NCBI GenBank assembly: GCA_021323705.1
Contig: JAJPKL010000024.1
Span: 1 to 50,542, forward strand
DNA: 50,542 nt
DNA from: Nitrososphaerota archaeon
GTDB lineage: Archaea; Thermoproteota; Nitrososphaeria; Nitrososphaerales; Nitrosopumilaceae
Direction: 5' to 3'
Each line of letters starts with the position of its first letter. Within the stretch, counting starts at the first letter, position 1. Under the pieces are notes generated by a model. That model searched no databases. It worked only from the letters and a program-made list of their open reading frames with translations, and had not been told where the DNA came from. Both the position numbers and the translations under genes were made by a program. Positions 33,612 through 42,552 of this stretch are shown piece after piece.

Positions 33612-35123
33612 CTATAGAAAAGCATCAAGGCCGGTTTTTTGCATTGGATCTTGTTCTTTGAGAATCTTTGACATTTTTTCTCCCATCTTCTTTGCAGCAC
33701 TAACTTTTCGTTTTCCAATCCAGTAATAAGTTTCATCGGTAGTATCTTTTGCAATCAGTACAATCAATTTTCCATAATCTTTTCTTCCAGTACGACCTTT
33801 TCTTTGAACATATCTAATTGAGCTTGGCACATTATCAAAGAAGATTACGGTATTTACTTCAGATATGTCAAGACCTTCCTCTCCAACTCTTGTAGCTATC
33901 AGTACTTTATATTGACCATCTCTAAATTTCTGAACTGTTTCCACCTGTCTTTTCTGCTTGAGTCCTGTCTCACCTGCTTTGCCGATGAGGAACCCTGCAG
34001 CAATATTCATTTCAGTCAGCTTTTGGTGTATTACCTCTACAGAATCTCGATAGCTTGTAAATATCAAAACTTTGCCTGAGAGTCCGTTGATTATTTCTTT
34101 TAGTTTTATAATTTTTGAGTGCTCTATGCCTTTTTGTTGTGCCTCTTTGGCTAATCGCACAGCTTTTCCAAAATTTAGGTCATTTTCAAACAGATCCCGT
34201 ATTCCGACACCTTTCTTCTCTTGTGTTCTTTCACAAAACCTAAGAAATGATGTTACCCCGTGTGATTCCAACACGTTAAGTGCATGAATTAGCCTTATTG
34301 CAGTAAAGAGAGGTTTGGCCGCCCGTCGGTTTTGCCGTAAAACAAAATCTCTGACGCGCAGTAACTCAGACAATGATCTTGAATTTGACAAGTTTAGGCC
34401 CAACCTTCTAAGGTCGTGGTATTGTGAATCAATCGACGATTTTATACAAAACTGAATCTGCTTCATCTCAGGCGGTAGTTCAACGCTTATCCATTGAGTG
34501 TCTGTCTGTTGTACGTATGGCTTGACATCTGGGCTTTCTTCAGTTCGTTGCGCTATAGTTGAAATCTTTAATATTCTGAGTATTTCACTTGCTTTTTCTC
34601 TCTCGCTTGGAAGTGTAGCAGTCATCCCCATTATTCGCAGGTTCACTGAAGCAAATCTCTCAGCTATGCCAGCATACGCGTAATCGCCTATTGTTCGATG
34701 TGCTTCATCAAAGATTATCAGTGCAAATTGTGTGGGGTCTACAAGTTGGCGGTCTAGATCATTTTTCACTATTTCAGGAGTAGCGCAGATCACGCTATTT
34801 ATCCACAGTTTCTTGCGTTTGGTTATTGTGTCTTCGCCCGTTATGAGGGCAACATCGTCGATTAGCAGAGTAGATCTCAAAAATTCACAGTGCTGATGGG
34901 CAAGCACCCTTGTTGGTGCCAAAAACAATACTCCTCCAGTTCTTCTTGAAAGTAATTCAGCTATTACTTGAAGGGCCACAGTAGTCTTACCAAGGCCTGT
35001 TGGAAGAACAACAAGACAATTGTATGCAATTGCCTGTTTTGCTAAATTGACTTGATATTCTCTATACTCTATGCTTGATTTTTTGACAAGCGGATGTTCA
35101 ATGTATTGGATGCTCAAATACAC
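33612..35123 (-). CDS. Hef/FANCM-like superfamily 2 helicase, no nuclease domain
   Basis: 503 residues, GTG start (an in-frame TTG at 35117 is an alternative). Walker A LPTGLGKTT (40-48), DEAH at 139-142, motif III MTATLPSE, motif VI QRKGRTGR. The insertion between the two RecA lobes matches Hef, which unwinds stalled forks and junctions. The XPF-type nuclease domain of euryarchaeal Hef is absent; the protein ends in KTGLDAFL, a PIP-box-like peptide. Divergent from the dCMP deaminase. Confidence 0.85.
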   Translation of the reverse strand: MYLSIQYIEHPLVKKSSIEYREYQVNLAKQAIAYNCLVVLPTGLGKTTVALQVIAELLSRRTGGVLFLAPTRVLAHQHCEFLRSTLLIDDVALITGEDTITKRKKLWINSVICATPEIVKNDLDRQLVDPTQFALIIFDEAHRTIGDYAYAGIAERFASVNLRIMGMTATLPSEREKASEILRILKISTIAQRTEESPDVKPYVQQTDTQWISVELPPEMKQIQFCIKSSIDSQYHDLRRLGLNLSNSRSLSELLRVRDFVLRQNRRAAKPLFTAIRLIHALNVLESHGVTSFLRFCERTQEKKGVGIRDLFENDLNFGKAVRLAKEAQQKGIEHSKIIKLKEIINGLSGKVLIFTSYRDSVEVIHQKLTEMNIAAGFLIGKAGETGLKQKRQVETVQKFRDGQYKVLIATRVGEEGLDISEVNTVIFFDNVPSSIRYVQRKGRTGRKDYGKLIVLIAKDTTDETYYWIGKRKVSAAKKMGEKMSKILKEQDPMQKTGLDAFL

Positions 35124-35209
35124 TTAGCTTACTATAGCGAAGTAAAAATGTTCGTTCAAGCTAAATGCTACTTTGAGCTCAGATATTCGCAAACCGTGTC
35201 TTTGTAGAT

Positions 35210-35218
35210 CTTATATTA
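35210..35218 (+). promoter_or_regulatory. TATA box of the dCMP deaminase gene
   Basis: CTTATATTA is centred 25 bases before the GTG at 35239, which selects that GTG over the more upstream TTG at 35173. Confidence 0.6.
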
Positions 35219-35238
35219 GAGCAAGTTACAGTTCTTTT

Positions 35239-35775
35239 GTGAAAAAAGAGTTTGAGCGTCCCACGTGGGATGAATATTTTATGCTTCAAGCTGAACTTGC
35301 AAAATTACGTTCTAACTGCATTACTAGGCAAGTAGGTGCAGTAATAGTAAGGGAACACCGACAGATTGCAACTGGATACAACGGAACCCCTCCTGGAGTG
35401 AAAAACTGCTATGAAGGAGGGTGTAAAAGGTGTCAATTGCGCGCTGAAGGAAAGATTGCATCTGGCGAAGCCTTGGATAGATGCATTTGCAACCATGCGG
35501 AAGCAAACGCCATTATGCATTGTGCCATTCTTGGAGTGGGAGCCGGCACAAAGGACACTACGTTGTATACTACCTTCATAACATGTTTAGAGTGTAGCAA
35601 AATGGCCATAACAACTGGCGTTAAACGGATTGTCTGCCTTGATTCATATCCTGAGACCGACTATCAACTGCTACAGGACGCAGGAATTGAGGTAGTGCGA
35701 CTAGATAAAAACAGAATATCGTATTGGATTAAAGCTTTACTTGAAGAGCCGGCAACCAATTTTATACCAAAGTGA
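35239..35775 (+). CDS. Deoxycytidylate (dCMP) deaminase
   Basis: 178 residues from the GTG at 35239, chosen because a TATA box lies 25 bases upstream and the conserved start RPTWDEYFM follows. Zinc motif His86-Ala-Glu88 in CNHAEANAI and Cys116/Cys119 in TCLECSK. It converts dCMP to dUMP for thymidylate synthesis. An extra CYEGGCKRCQLR loop carries additional cysteines, as in ComEB-type deaminases. PolB follows after 7 bases, so the two form one unit. Confidence 0.9.
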   Translation: MKKEFERPTWDEYFMLQAELAKLRSNCITRQVGAVIVREHRQIATGYNGTPPGVKNCYEGGCKRCQLRAEGKIASGEALDRCICNHAEANAIMHCAILGVGAGTKDTTLYTTFITCLECSKMAITTGVKRIVCLDSYPETDYQLLQDAGIEVVRLDKNRISYWIKALLEEPATNFIPK

Positions 35776-35782
35776 ACTATAC

Positions 35783-38341
35783 ATGCAGCCTTCCAAAGCA
35801 ATAGATGAAGTAACAACTACAATGCCGCCTGCGTTACTGGTCTCAGCTACCTATGACGGACAGAAAAAATTAGCCATCTTGAAATTCTACGAGCCGGTTT
35901 CACAAAAAGTGCTTTTATGGTCCGACAACACTGGACATAAACCATACTGCTATTCCAAGTTACTGCCTGAAGAGCTCACATTTCTTTCAGAACGTAAGGA
36001 TGTGATAAAATTAGAAAAAAACCAGAAACAAGACCTACTAAAAGACAGAGCAATTGACGTAACAAAAATAATAGTCACAGATCCGTTAGCAATAGGCGGT
36101 ACACAGACTGACAAAAGCATACGAAACATAATAGAGACATGGGAATCAGATATCAAATATTATGAAAATTATCTGTATGACAATTCCCTAATAGTTGGTA
36201 GGTATTATACAATAGAAAATGGAAAGCTCAAGGAGTTTTCCTATCAAATCCCAGACGAAGTTCAGATTGCACTGAAGGGACTGTTGTATGACAAGGTAAC
36301 AAGCATAGGAATAATCGATAAGAAAGGATTTCAAGACCACATAACACAGTGGGCCAGCCTACTCAATCAACCAATTCCAAAGATTAGGCGGGTAAGCTTT
36401 GACATTGAAGTAGAGTCTGAGATTGGAAGAATACCTGACGCTAAAATTGCTGACAAGAAAATAACAGCTATAGGGTTTTGCGGCAGCGATGATTTCAAGC
36501 AAGTATTTGTTTTGAAAAGAGCCGGAAAGACAGATGGTACTAATGAGCTTCCACCAGATGTCAAGATATCATTCTATGATGAAGATAAAGAAGCGGATAT
36601 GATACGCGATGCTTTCAGGATTTTGACAAACTATCCCTTTGTGGTTACTTTCAATGGGGATGATTTTGATATGCCGTACATGTACAACCGGGCAGAAAGA
36701 CTTGGAATCGAGATAAAAGACATACCGCTCATAATGATGCGTGACTCGGCCACCTTAAAACAAGGTGTGCATATTGATTTGTACAGGGCATTTTCCAATC
36801 GCTCATTTCAGATCTATGCGTTCAGTCACAAGTACAATGACTTTTCACTTAATAGCGTAGCTGAAGGTCTAATAGATGAATCAAAGATAGAGTACGATGG
36901 AGATCTCAACGACCTTTCGCTTTACGAGTTGGCAAATTACTGTTTTAATGATGCCAGACTCACACAAAAACTCACTAGTTTCAACAACGATTTGTTGATG
37001 AATCTACTTGTAGTCATAACAAGAATTGGTAGGATGCCAATCGATGACATATCCAGGATGGGGGTGTCACAGTGGATTCGCAGTCTGTTCTATTACGAGC
37101 ACAGAAATCACAACTTTTTGATTCCACGTAAAGAAGAACTAGAACAAAAATCAGTTGCGGCATCGACTGAAGCTGTAATTAAAGACAAAAAGTATCGCGG
37201 TGGACTAGTGGTAGAGCCCAAGGAGGGAATACACTTCAATGTCTTTGTAATGGACTTTGCCAGCCTGTATCCCAGTATCATCAAGGTTCGAAACTTGTCA
37301 TATGAAACTGTACGGTGCACCCATGACGAATGCAAGAAGAACATGATACCTGAAACGACCCATTGGGTGTGTACAAAAAAGGACGGTTTGACTGCCATAC
37401 TGATTGGATCGCTGCGCGATTTGCGTGTCAATTACTACAAGAGCCTATCAAAAAACCCAACTCTAAGCGAAGACCAGAAGCAACTCTACGTAGTTGTAAG
37501 CCAAGCGCTCAAAGTCATACTTAATGCAAGCTACGGTGTGATGGGAGCTGAAATATTTCCGCTTTATTGCTTGCCTGTTGCAGAAGCCACTACTGCAGTT
37601 GGGAGGTTTACAATTTTAGAAACTATTGAGAAGTGCAAATCCATAGGAATTGAGGTTCTCTACGGCGATACTGACTCTTTATTTCTCAAGGGTCCAACAA
37701 GAGAGCAGATTCAGACCATAGTAAATTGGGCAAAAGAAGAGTTTGGCGTTGATCTTGATTTAGACAAGGAATACAGATATGTTGTTTTCAGTACACGTAA
37801 GAAAAACTATCTTGGGGTCCAAAAAGACGGAAAGGTGGATGTCAAGGGTCTGACTGGAAAAAAATCACACACGCCTCCCTTTATTCGAAATCTTTTCTAT
37901 GAAATACTTGGAATTTTGTCCAATGTGCAGTCAGAGGGAGAATTTGCACAGTCAAAGCAGAAGATTGGCGACATGATATCGCAATATGCAAAAAGGCTCA
38001 AGGCAAGGCAGATTCCATTAAATGAATTGGCCTTTAACGTAATGATAAGCAAGGCACCATCGGAATATGTCAAAACGGTTCCACAGCACATACGTGCGGC
38101 CAAACTCTTGGAATCCACAAGGGAGATCAAAAAAGGCGACATCATATCATATGTGAAGATAATAAACAAGCCCGGTGTGAAGCCTGTAGAGATGGCAAGG
38201 CCGGATGAGATTGATTCTGCAAAATATGTAGAATTTATGGAAAGTACGTTTGATCAGATATTGTCATCTATGGATCTTGATTTCAATACCTTGATTGGGG
38301 CACCAAAACAAACAGGGCTGGACCAATTTTTCTGGAATTAG
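35783..38341 (+). CDS. polB: Family B DNA polymerase (PolB)
   Basis: About 852 residues from the ATG at 35783, seven bases after the dCMP deaminase stop (the open frame extends 14 codons into that gene). 3'-5' exonuclease motifs: SFDIEVES (about 205-212) and FNGDDFDMPY; polymerase motif A DFASLYPSII (about 491), motif B KVILNASYG (about 577), motif C YGDTDS (about 628). It replicates or repairs chromosomal DNA. The C-terminus QTGLDQFF is a clear PCNA-interacting (PIP) box. Confidence 0.95.
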   Translation: MQPSKAIDEVTTTMPPALLVSATYDGQKKLAILKFYEPVSQKVLLWSDNTGHKPYCYSKLLPEELTFLSERKDVIKLEKNQKQDLLKDRAIDVTKIIVTDPLAIGGTQTDKSIRNIIETWESDIKYYENYLYDNSLIVGRYYTIENGKLKEFSYQIPDEVQIALKGLLYDKVTSIGIIDKKGFQDHITQWASLLNQPIPKIRRVSFDIEVESEIGRIPDAKIADKKITAIGFCGSDDFKQVFVLKRAGKTDGTNELPPDVKISFYDEDKEADMIRDAFRILTNYPFVVTFNGDDFDMPYMYNRAERLGIEIKDIPLIMMRDSATLKQGVHIDLYRAFSNRSFQIYAFSHKYNDFSLNSVAEGLIDESKIEYDGDLNDLSLYELANYCFNDARLTQKLTSFNNDLLMNLLVVITRIGRMPIDDISRMGVSQWIRSLFYYEHRNHNFLIPRKEELEQKSVAASTEAVIKDKKYRGGLVVEPKEGIHFNVFVMDFASLYPSIIKVRNLSYETVRCTHDECKKNMIPETTHWVCTKKDGLTAILIGSLRDLRVNYYKSLSKNPTLSEDQKQLYVVVSQALKVILNASYGVMGAEIFPLYCLPVAEATTAVGRFTILETIEKCKSIGIEVLYGDTDSLFLKGPTREQIQTIVNWAKEEFGVDLDLDKEYRYVVFSTRKKNYLGVQKDGKVDVKGLTGKKSHTPPFIRNLFYEILGILSNVQSEGEFAQSKQKIGDMISQYAKRLKARQIPLNELAFNVMISKAPSEYVKTVPQHIRAAKLLESTREIKKGDIISYVKIINKPGVKPVEMARPDEIDSAKYVEFMESTFDQILSSMDLDFNTLIGAPKQTGLDQFFWN

Positions 38342-38344
38342 AAC

Positions 38345-38467
38345 ATGGATTGTCCAGTATGCGGCTCACCCATGGAAATAATGCATCAAAGCGATACCAA
38401 CTACAAAATAGACGCAGGTAGCAAGAAGAAATATCGGTGTCTTTGCTGTAATCACAGTACAAAATAA
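38345..38467 (+). CDS. 40-residue zinc-ribbon protein after polB
   Basis: ATG at 38345, TAA at 38465-38467. The product MDCPVCGSPMEIMHQ ... KKKYRCLCCNHSTK has two CxxC pairs about 26 residues apart: a minimal zinc ribbon. It starts 3 bases after the polB stop, so it is probably co-transcribed. Too short for routine calling. Confidence 0.6.
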   Translation: MDCPVCGSPMEIMHQSDTNYKIDAGSKKKYRCLCCNHSTK

Positions 38468-38477
38468 CTAGAGCGTG

Positions 38478-39728
38478 CTACATCTTGCCGAATTCGTCTT
38501 CGTCAGAATAGGCACGTTCTGCGTGCTCTTCTATATCAAGTCCAGCTTCTTCCACTTTTGGTGGTACGCGTATACCGATTAGTACATCAAGTACCTTCAG
38601 TATGGCATACGTTCCAAAGAAGCCCATTACGCCTGCAACGCCAACACCTATTGACTGAACAAGTAACTGGTGTGGGTTTCCAAACAACAATCCATTAGGC
38701 CCAGATGCATTGACTGCAGTACTTGCAAATACACCAATGGCCAACGAACCAACAATACCTGCCACACCATGTACCGAACTTACATCTAGTGCATCATCAA
38801 TGTGCAATTTTTCTTTGAAGAAGATGACTCCAAGATATGATACTATACCTATTGCAATTCCTATGACAAAGCTGTGCTCTACACTCACATAACCTGAAGC
38901 AGGGGTAATGCCTGCAAGACCTGCAATCGCACCGTTGATTGCAGCAATAACGCTTGGCTTTCCTGTTTTCATCCATGATAATCCTACCCAAATCAGGGCA
39001 GACACTGAGGATGCGATATGGGTGTTGATGATTGTGTTTCCTGCCAGACTGCCTGATGCCAACGCACTTCCTGCATTGAATCCAAACCATCCTAGCCATA
39101 AAAGCGATGAACCTAAAACAGCAAGCGGAATGCTGTGCGGAATCATAATCGATGGGCCATAGTTTAGTCTCCTGCCCAAAGCCAAGGCGGCAGCCAGTGC
39201 GCCCATGCCAGCGCTAGTGTGGATTACTATACCGCCAGCAAAATCTACCACTCCCATCTGTCCCAGCCATCCTCCACCCCATACCCAGTGAACCAGAGGA
39301 TAGTAAATGAGACCACTCCATGCTACAATGAACAAAACATAAGCGCTAAACTTCATCCTCTCTGCTATCGCACCTGTTAAAAGCAATGGAGTGATAGTAG
39401 CAAACATCATCTGGAATTTTGCAAACAAAACTCCAGGAATTGTAGGTGCGTAGTGCAGTCCGGCATCATAAGGGACGTTTTTGAGGAAGATCCAATCCAT
39501 GTTGCCTACAAGGCCAACACCGGTATCAGGACCAAATGATAAACTAAATCCAAATGTAAACCACATTACGCTAAGAATCGCTAAACCGAAGAAGATTTGC
39601 ATGAAAACAGAAACTGTATTTTTTTTCCTTAAGAGCCCAGCTTCAAATAATCCCAACGCTGGGATCATCAACAATACAAGGCTGGATGCAATAAGCATCC
39701 ACGCAGTGTCTCCTGTGTCGATTGGCAA
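38478..39728 (-). CDS. amt: Ammonium transporter
   Basis: 416 residues, about eleven membrane segments. Amt family: MPIDTGDTAWMLIASSLVLLMIPALGLFEAGLLRKKNT at the N-terminus, DFAGGIVIHTSAGMGALAAAL (with the pore His), and SVHGVAGIVGSLAIGVF (second His). It conducts ammonium across the membrane, the energy substrate of ammonia oxidisers. The C-terminal tail (EEHAERAYSDEDEFGKM) is acidic and could contact PII proteins. Divergent from two PII genes 113 bases away. Confidence 0.95.
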   Translation of the reverse strand: MPIDTGDTAWMLIASSLVLLMIPALGLFEAGLLRKKNTVSVFMQIFFGLAILSVMWFTFGFSLSFGPDTGVGLVGNMDWIFLKNVPYDAGLHYAPTIPGVLFAKFQMMFATITPLLLTGAIAERMKFSAYVLFIVAWSGLIYYPLVHWVWGGGWLGQMGVVDFAGGIVIHTSAGMGALAAALALGRRLNYGPSIMIPHSIPLAVLGSSLLWLGWFGFNAGSALASGSLAGNTIINTHIASSVSALIWVGLSWMKTGKPSVIAAINGAIAGLAGITPASGYVSVEHSFVIGIAIGIVSYLGVIFFKEKLHIDDALDVSSVHGVAGIVGSLAIGVFASTAVNASGPNGLLFGNPHQLLVQSIGVGVAGVMGFFGTYAILKVLDVLIGIRVPPKVEEAGLDIEEHAERAYSDEDEFGKM

Positions 39729-39808
39729 GATTTCTCTATTAAAAAAACAGCACTATAAAAATTAATTGCTTTTTCGCAACTTAGAAAACGTGATAATCTT
39801 ACACAAGA

Positions 39809-39817
39809 TTTTTTAAT
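39809..39817 (+). promoter_or_regulatory. TATA box of the first PII gene
   Basis: TTTTTTAAT is centred about 28 bases before the TTG start at 39842, in the divergent region shared with amt. Confidence 0.5.
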
Positions 39818-39841
39818 CCGTATCAGAATTTTGTTTCAACT

Positions 39842-40171
39842 TTGATTAAGATCGAGATCATACTGCCTGAAAATGATGTAAGACCAATCAGTGATGCATT
39901 AAAGAAATTGTCAGTAGGAGGAATTACTGCATACAGAGGTTGGGGAAGAGGAAAGACTGTCAGTCCAAAACTTCACGCATCGAAGGGAACAGAAATCTTT
40001 ACTCCGGAATTTGGAGAGCGATTCATTATAGAAGTAATAGTTCCAGATGACAAGAAAGATGAGGTCGTAGAGATTGCACGCTCAAAGGCAAAATTGGGCA
40101 AGATATTTGTCACTCCAATTAGTGAGGCTTTTGACATTCAGACCGAGAAAAAAGATGAGCAAGTAATTTAG
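39842..40171 (+). CDS. PII nitrogen-regulatory-family protein (1)
   Basis: 109 residues, leaderless TTG start. PII fold (MIKIEIILPENDVRPISDALKKLSVGGITAYRGWGRG), with a T-loop that lacks the uridylylated Tyr51 (LHASKGTEIFTPEF), and a B-loop (SKAKLGKIFVTP) one residue shorter than the canonical TGKIGDGKIF. It probably reports nitrogen/energy state by controlling Amt. 48 bases separate it from a second PII gene. Confidence 0.92.
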   Translation: MIKIEIILPENDVRPISDALKKLSVGGITAYRGWGRGKTVSPKLHASKGTEIFTPEFGERFIIEVIVPDDKKDEVVEIARSKAKLGKIFVTPISEAFDIQTEKKDEQVI

Positions 40172-40219
40172 AATCAGTTTTTCGTAATCATTAATTAGTG
40201 CAAATAGTGTTTTGTATTT

Positions 40220-40549
40220 ATGATCAGAATAGAGGTAGTAGTCGGGCAGGGAGATATCAAGGCAATTAGTGATGGTTTGAAACAGATTCACGTTGGTGGA
40301 ATTACAGTTATGAAAGTAAGAGGACGTGGAAAGAGCACAAATCCAAAAATTCACGCTGCAAAAGGAACTGAAATGTTTACTCCGGAATTTAATGATAAAT
40401 TTGTTATTCAGATAATTGTTGAAGAAAAAAATGAAAATGAAGTATTGCATATAATCAAAAACAATGCGAAAATCGGCAAAATATTTATCTCACCAATCAT
40501 ACGCGCGATAGATATTGCGTCAGGCGAAGAAAACGAAAAGGCAATTTAA
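40220..40549 (+). CDS. PII nitrogen-regulatory-family protein (2)
   Basis: 109 residues, ATG start. Paralogue of the upstream PII (about half of the residues appear identical). The same short B-loop (NNAKIGKIFISP) and Tyr-less T-loop (IHAAKGTEMFTPEF) are seen. With the first PII and the divergent amt it forms a nitrogen-sensing module; two paralogues allow heterotrimers or separate targets. Confidence 0.92.
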   Translation: MIRIEVVVGQGDIKAISDGLKQIHVGGITVMKVRGRGKSTNPKIHAAKGTEMFTPEFNDKFVIQIIVEEKNENEVLHIIKNNAKIGKIFISPIIRAIDIASGEENEKAI

Positions 40550-40591
40550 GTACGAATATCACCACATTTTGTTTAATACGAAATTCGCACC

Positions 40592-40597
40592 TTTTTT
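40592..40597 (+). terminator. T-run after the PII genes
   Basis: CTTTTTTA about 45 bases after the second PII stop codon is a plausible archaeal U-tract terminator; no hairpin precedes it. Confidence 0.3.
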
Positions 40598-40774
40598 ACG
40601 AAATAGTAATTGTTGATCATTTTAACAACATACATGAAAATAATCTTCGATGTAACCCAGTCTGCCTGTAATACATTCTAACATCATACGCAAAAACAAT
40701 TGTGTGTGAAAACCACTGAAAGTTTTAGCGCGATACCACTAAGGGATGCGACTGTAAAATATTGGATGAAATAC

Positions 40775-40790
40775 ACTATGATATCATAGT
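40775..40790. repeat. 16-bp perfect palindrome at the end of the PEFG-like gene
   Basis: ACTATGATATCATAGT is self-complementary over 16 bases and includes the stop codon of the secreted protein gene (40776-40778). It may be a bidirectional terminator element or a protein site. Confidence 0.6.
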
Positions 40791-41570
40791 TGATTTAAAG
40801 CGGAAATAGAAAATGGTGCTCATCATTGCAATGGCAAGTATCAAGATAGCAAGGGCGCTGAATTCAGGCACTATTTGTGTGCCAATTATAGTTATTTGAT
40901 TAGTTCCAGAGACAAAAGGAATGGCAAGAGTTCGGCCAACTGGGTCCGTTCTTGTTTCATTAAATGTTGTTGATATCCCGTCTTCCTTTACCATGTAATG
41001 GACATCTTGCCCATTATCCTTTGCATCAATTAGTGATCTCGGCAAAGTGATCAATATTGTACCATTGCCTGTAGGTTGTATGCGCATTGTTAAAGATTTC
41101 GATGAGGTATCTGGGATTATTCCCAGCACCTTTCCATTTACTATTTTATAGGTTGCGTTATAGATCTGTCCTTCAATTGTTATGGGTGTGGTCAACGTAG
41201 ATCCGATGAATTGAAACGTGGTTTTGGCGATATTCGTCTTGCTACCGTAGGTCACATCCACCTCATAAGTGCCTACTGCAGTCCACAAATCTCCGCCTGC
41301 AGTGACAGTTGTGGAATAGGCATTATTTGGATTAACAGAAACTTGTCCAATTAGTACTATATTGTTGGATGGATCTCTTACAACTATTGATATTGGAACA
41401 TTCAGTTGGGCACTCACAGTTCCTGATATGACCATTTGATCGCCATCAGAATAGGTTGGTTGATTTGTGGTCACTGTAATTGGTGCACTAGTTTGAGCAA
41501 ATACTCCAGTCATGCCAAGTGAACCTGCCAATACCAGCATCACAATAGTGACATAGGAGCTGATTTTCAA
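40776..41570 (-). CDS. Secreted Ig-like protein with PEF-type C-terminal sorting signal
   Basis: 264 residues: signal peptide (about 1-25), an Ig-like module with GDQMVISGTVSAQLNVPISIVVRDPSNNIVLIGQVSV, and a C-terminal PEFS, a hydrophobic helix (ALAILILAIAMMSTIFYF) and a basic tail. Paralogue of the 260-residue protein at 32697-33479, whose tail reads PEFG. Likely processed and anchored by an archaeosortase. Probably monocistronic. Confidence 0.78.
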   Translation of the reverse strand: MKISSYVTIVMLVLAGSLGMTGVFAQTSAPITVTTNQPTYSDGDQMVISGTVSAQLNVPISIVVRDPSNNIVLIGQVSVNPNNAYSTTVTAGGDLWTAVGTYEVDVTYGSKTNIAKTTFQFIGSTLTTPITIEGQIYNATYKIVNGKVLGIIPDTSSKSLTMRIQPTGNGTILITLPRSLIDAKDNGQDVHYMVKEDGISTTFNETRTDPVGRTLAIPFVSGTNQITIIGTQIVPEFSALAILILAIAMMSTIFYFRFKSTMIS

Positions 41571-41701
41571 TAAATAACCGAAGAATTGTAGTTATTTAAG
41601 ATTCTCGATTAATTTTACTAGTTAATGTGTTGCAATTCATCATTTCTACAATCATGTGTTTAAATTCAATGTCCTACAATACAACAAGAATTTGATAGGG
41701 A

Positions 41702-42466
41702 TCAACCCTCTGAAGAGGACTTTCCTCCATCTACATTTAGGATTACCCCAGAGATCCAACTGGCTTCATCAGAAGCAAGATAAACTGCGGCGTTTGCTAC
41801 ATCAATTGGTTCACCTATCCTGTTCAATGGTTGCCTTTCCTCGAGAACTTTTCTTGCTTCAGGATAGTCAAGGTATGGCTTTATCATACCAGCATTTATT
41901 ATTCCGGGATTTATGCAGTTGCAACGTATATTTTTCCTGGCATACTCAATTGCAATTCCTTTGGTAAACATATTGATGGCAGCTTTTGTGGTGCAGTAAA
42001 CAGTGAGATGTACTTTGGGAATTGCTCTCTCACTTGATATGGAACCAATGTTTATGATTGCGCCGCTTTTATTTTCAAGCATCTTTACAAGTGTAGATTT
42101 TGTTATCTTGAAGGTGCCAAATAGATTGGTGTTTACAAGTGGCAGCCAATCAGATTCTTTCATCTCATGAAAATGGATTGGATCGTTGATTGCTCCTGCA
42201 TTATTAACTAGAATGTCTATTTTGCCATAGTGGTTGTTTACCTGATCAATTGTCTGAATAACTTGAGACTCGTTTGTGATGTCACAGGGAATTGCAACGG
42301 TATTTGATTCGTAATTTTTTATCGAAGACCTTGCTTTTTCCAATTTTTCCCGGTTTCGTCCAATCAAGACTACTTTGGCACCTTCTTCTACAAATCTTTT
42401 TGATATTTCTAGCCCTATCTCGCTTGATGCGCCAGTTACTATTGCCACTTTATCTTTTAGTCTCAT
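41702..42466 (-). CDS. Short-chain dehydrogenase/reductase
   Basis: 254 residues. Classical [11 protein letters not shown] at residues 10-17 (Gly-rich NAD(P) site), NNAG near 88-91, catalytic Ser in NIGSISS, and Tyr/Lys in YCTTK. C-terminal [12 protein letters not shown] is typical. The substrate cannot be told; FabG-type 3-oxoacyl reductases and sugar dehydrogenases share this pattern. Monocistronic. Confidence 0.88.
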   Translation of the reverse strand: MRLKDKVAIVTGASSEIGLEISKRFVEEGAKVVLIGRNREKLEKARSSIKNYESNTVAIPCDITNESQVIQTIDQVNNHYGKIDILVNNAGAINDPIHFHEMKESDWLPLVNTNLFGTFKITKSTLVKMLENKSGAIINIGSISSERAIPKVHLTVYCTTKAAINMFTKGIAIEYARKNIRCNCINPGIINAGMIKPYLDYPEARKVLEERQPLNRIGEPIDVANAAVYLASDEASWISGVILNVDGGKSSSEG

Positions 42467-42552
42467 AGCATACTCTCACACTAGTATCTTAAAAAAGTCA
42501 CCGTCATACCCAAGTGTGAAAATAAACTCATGGGTCATATGTACAGGATTTA

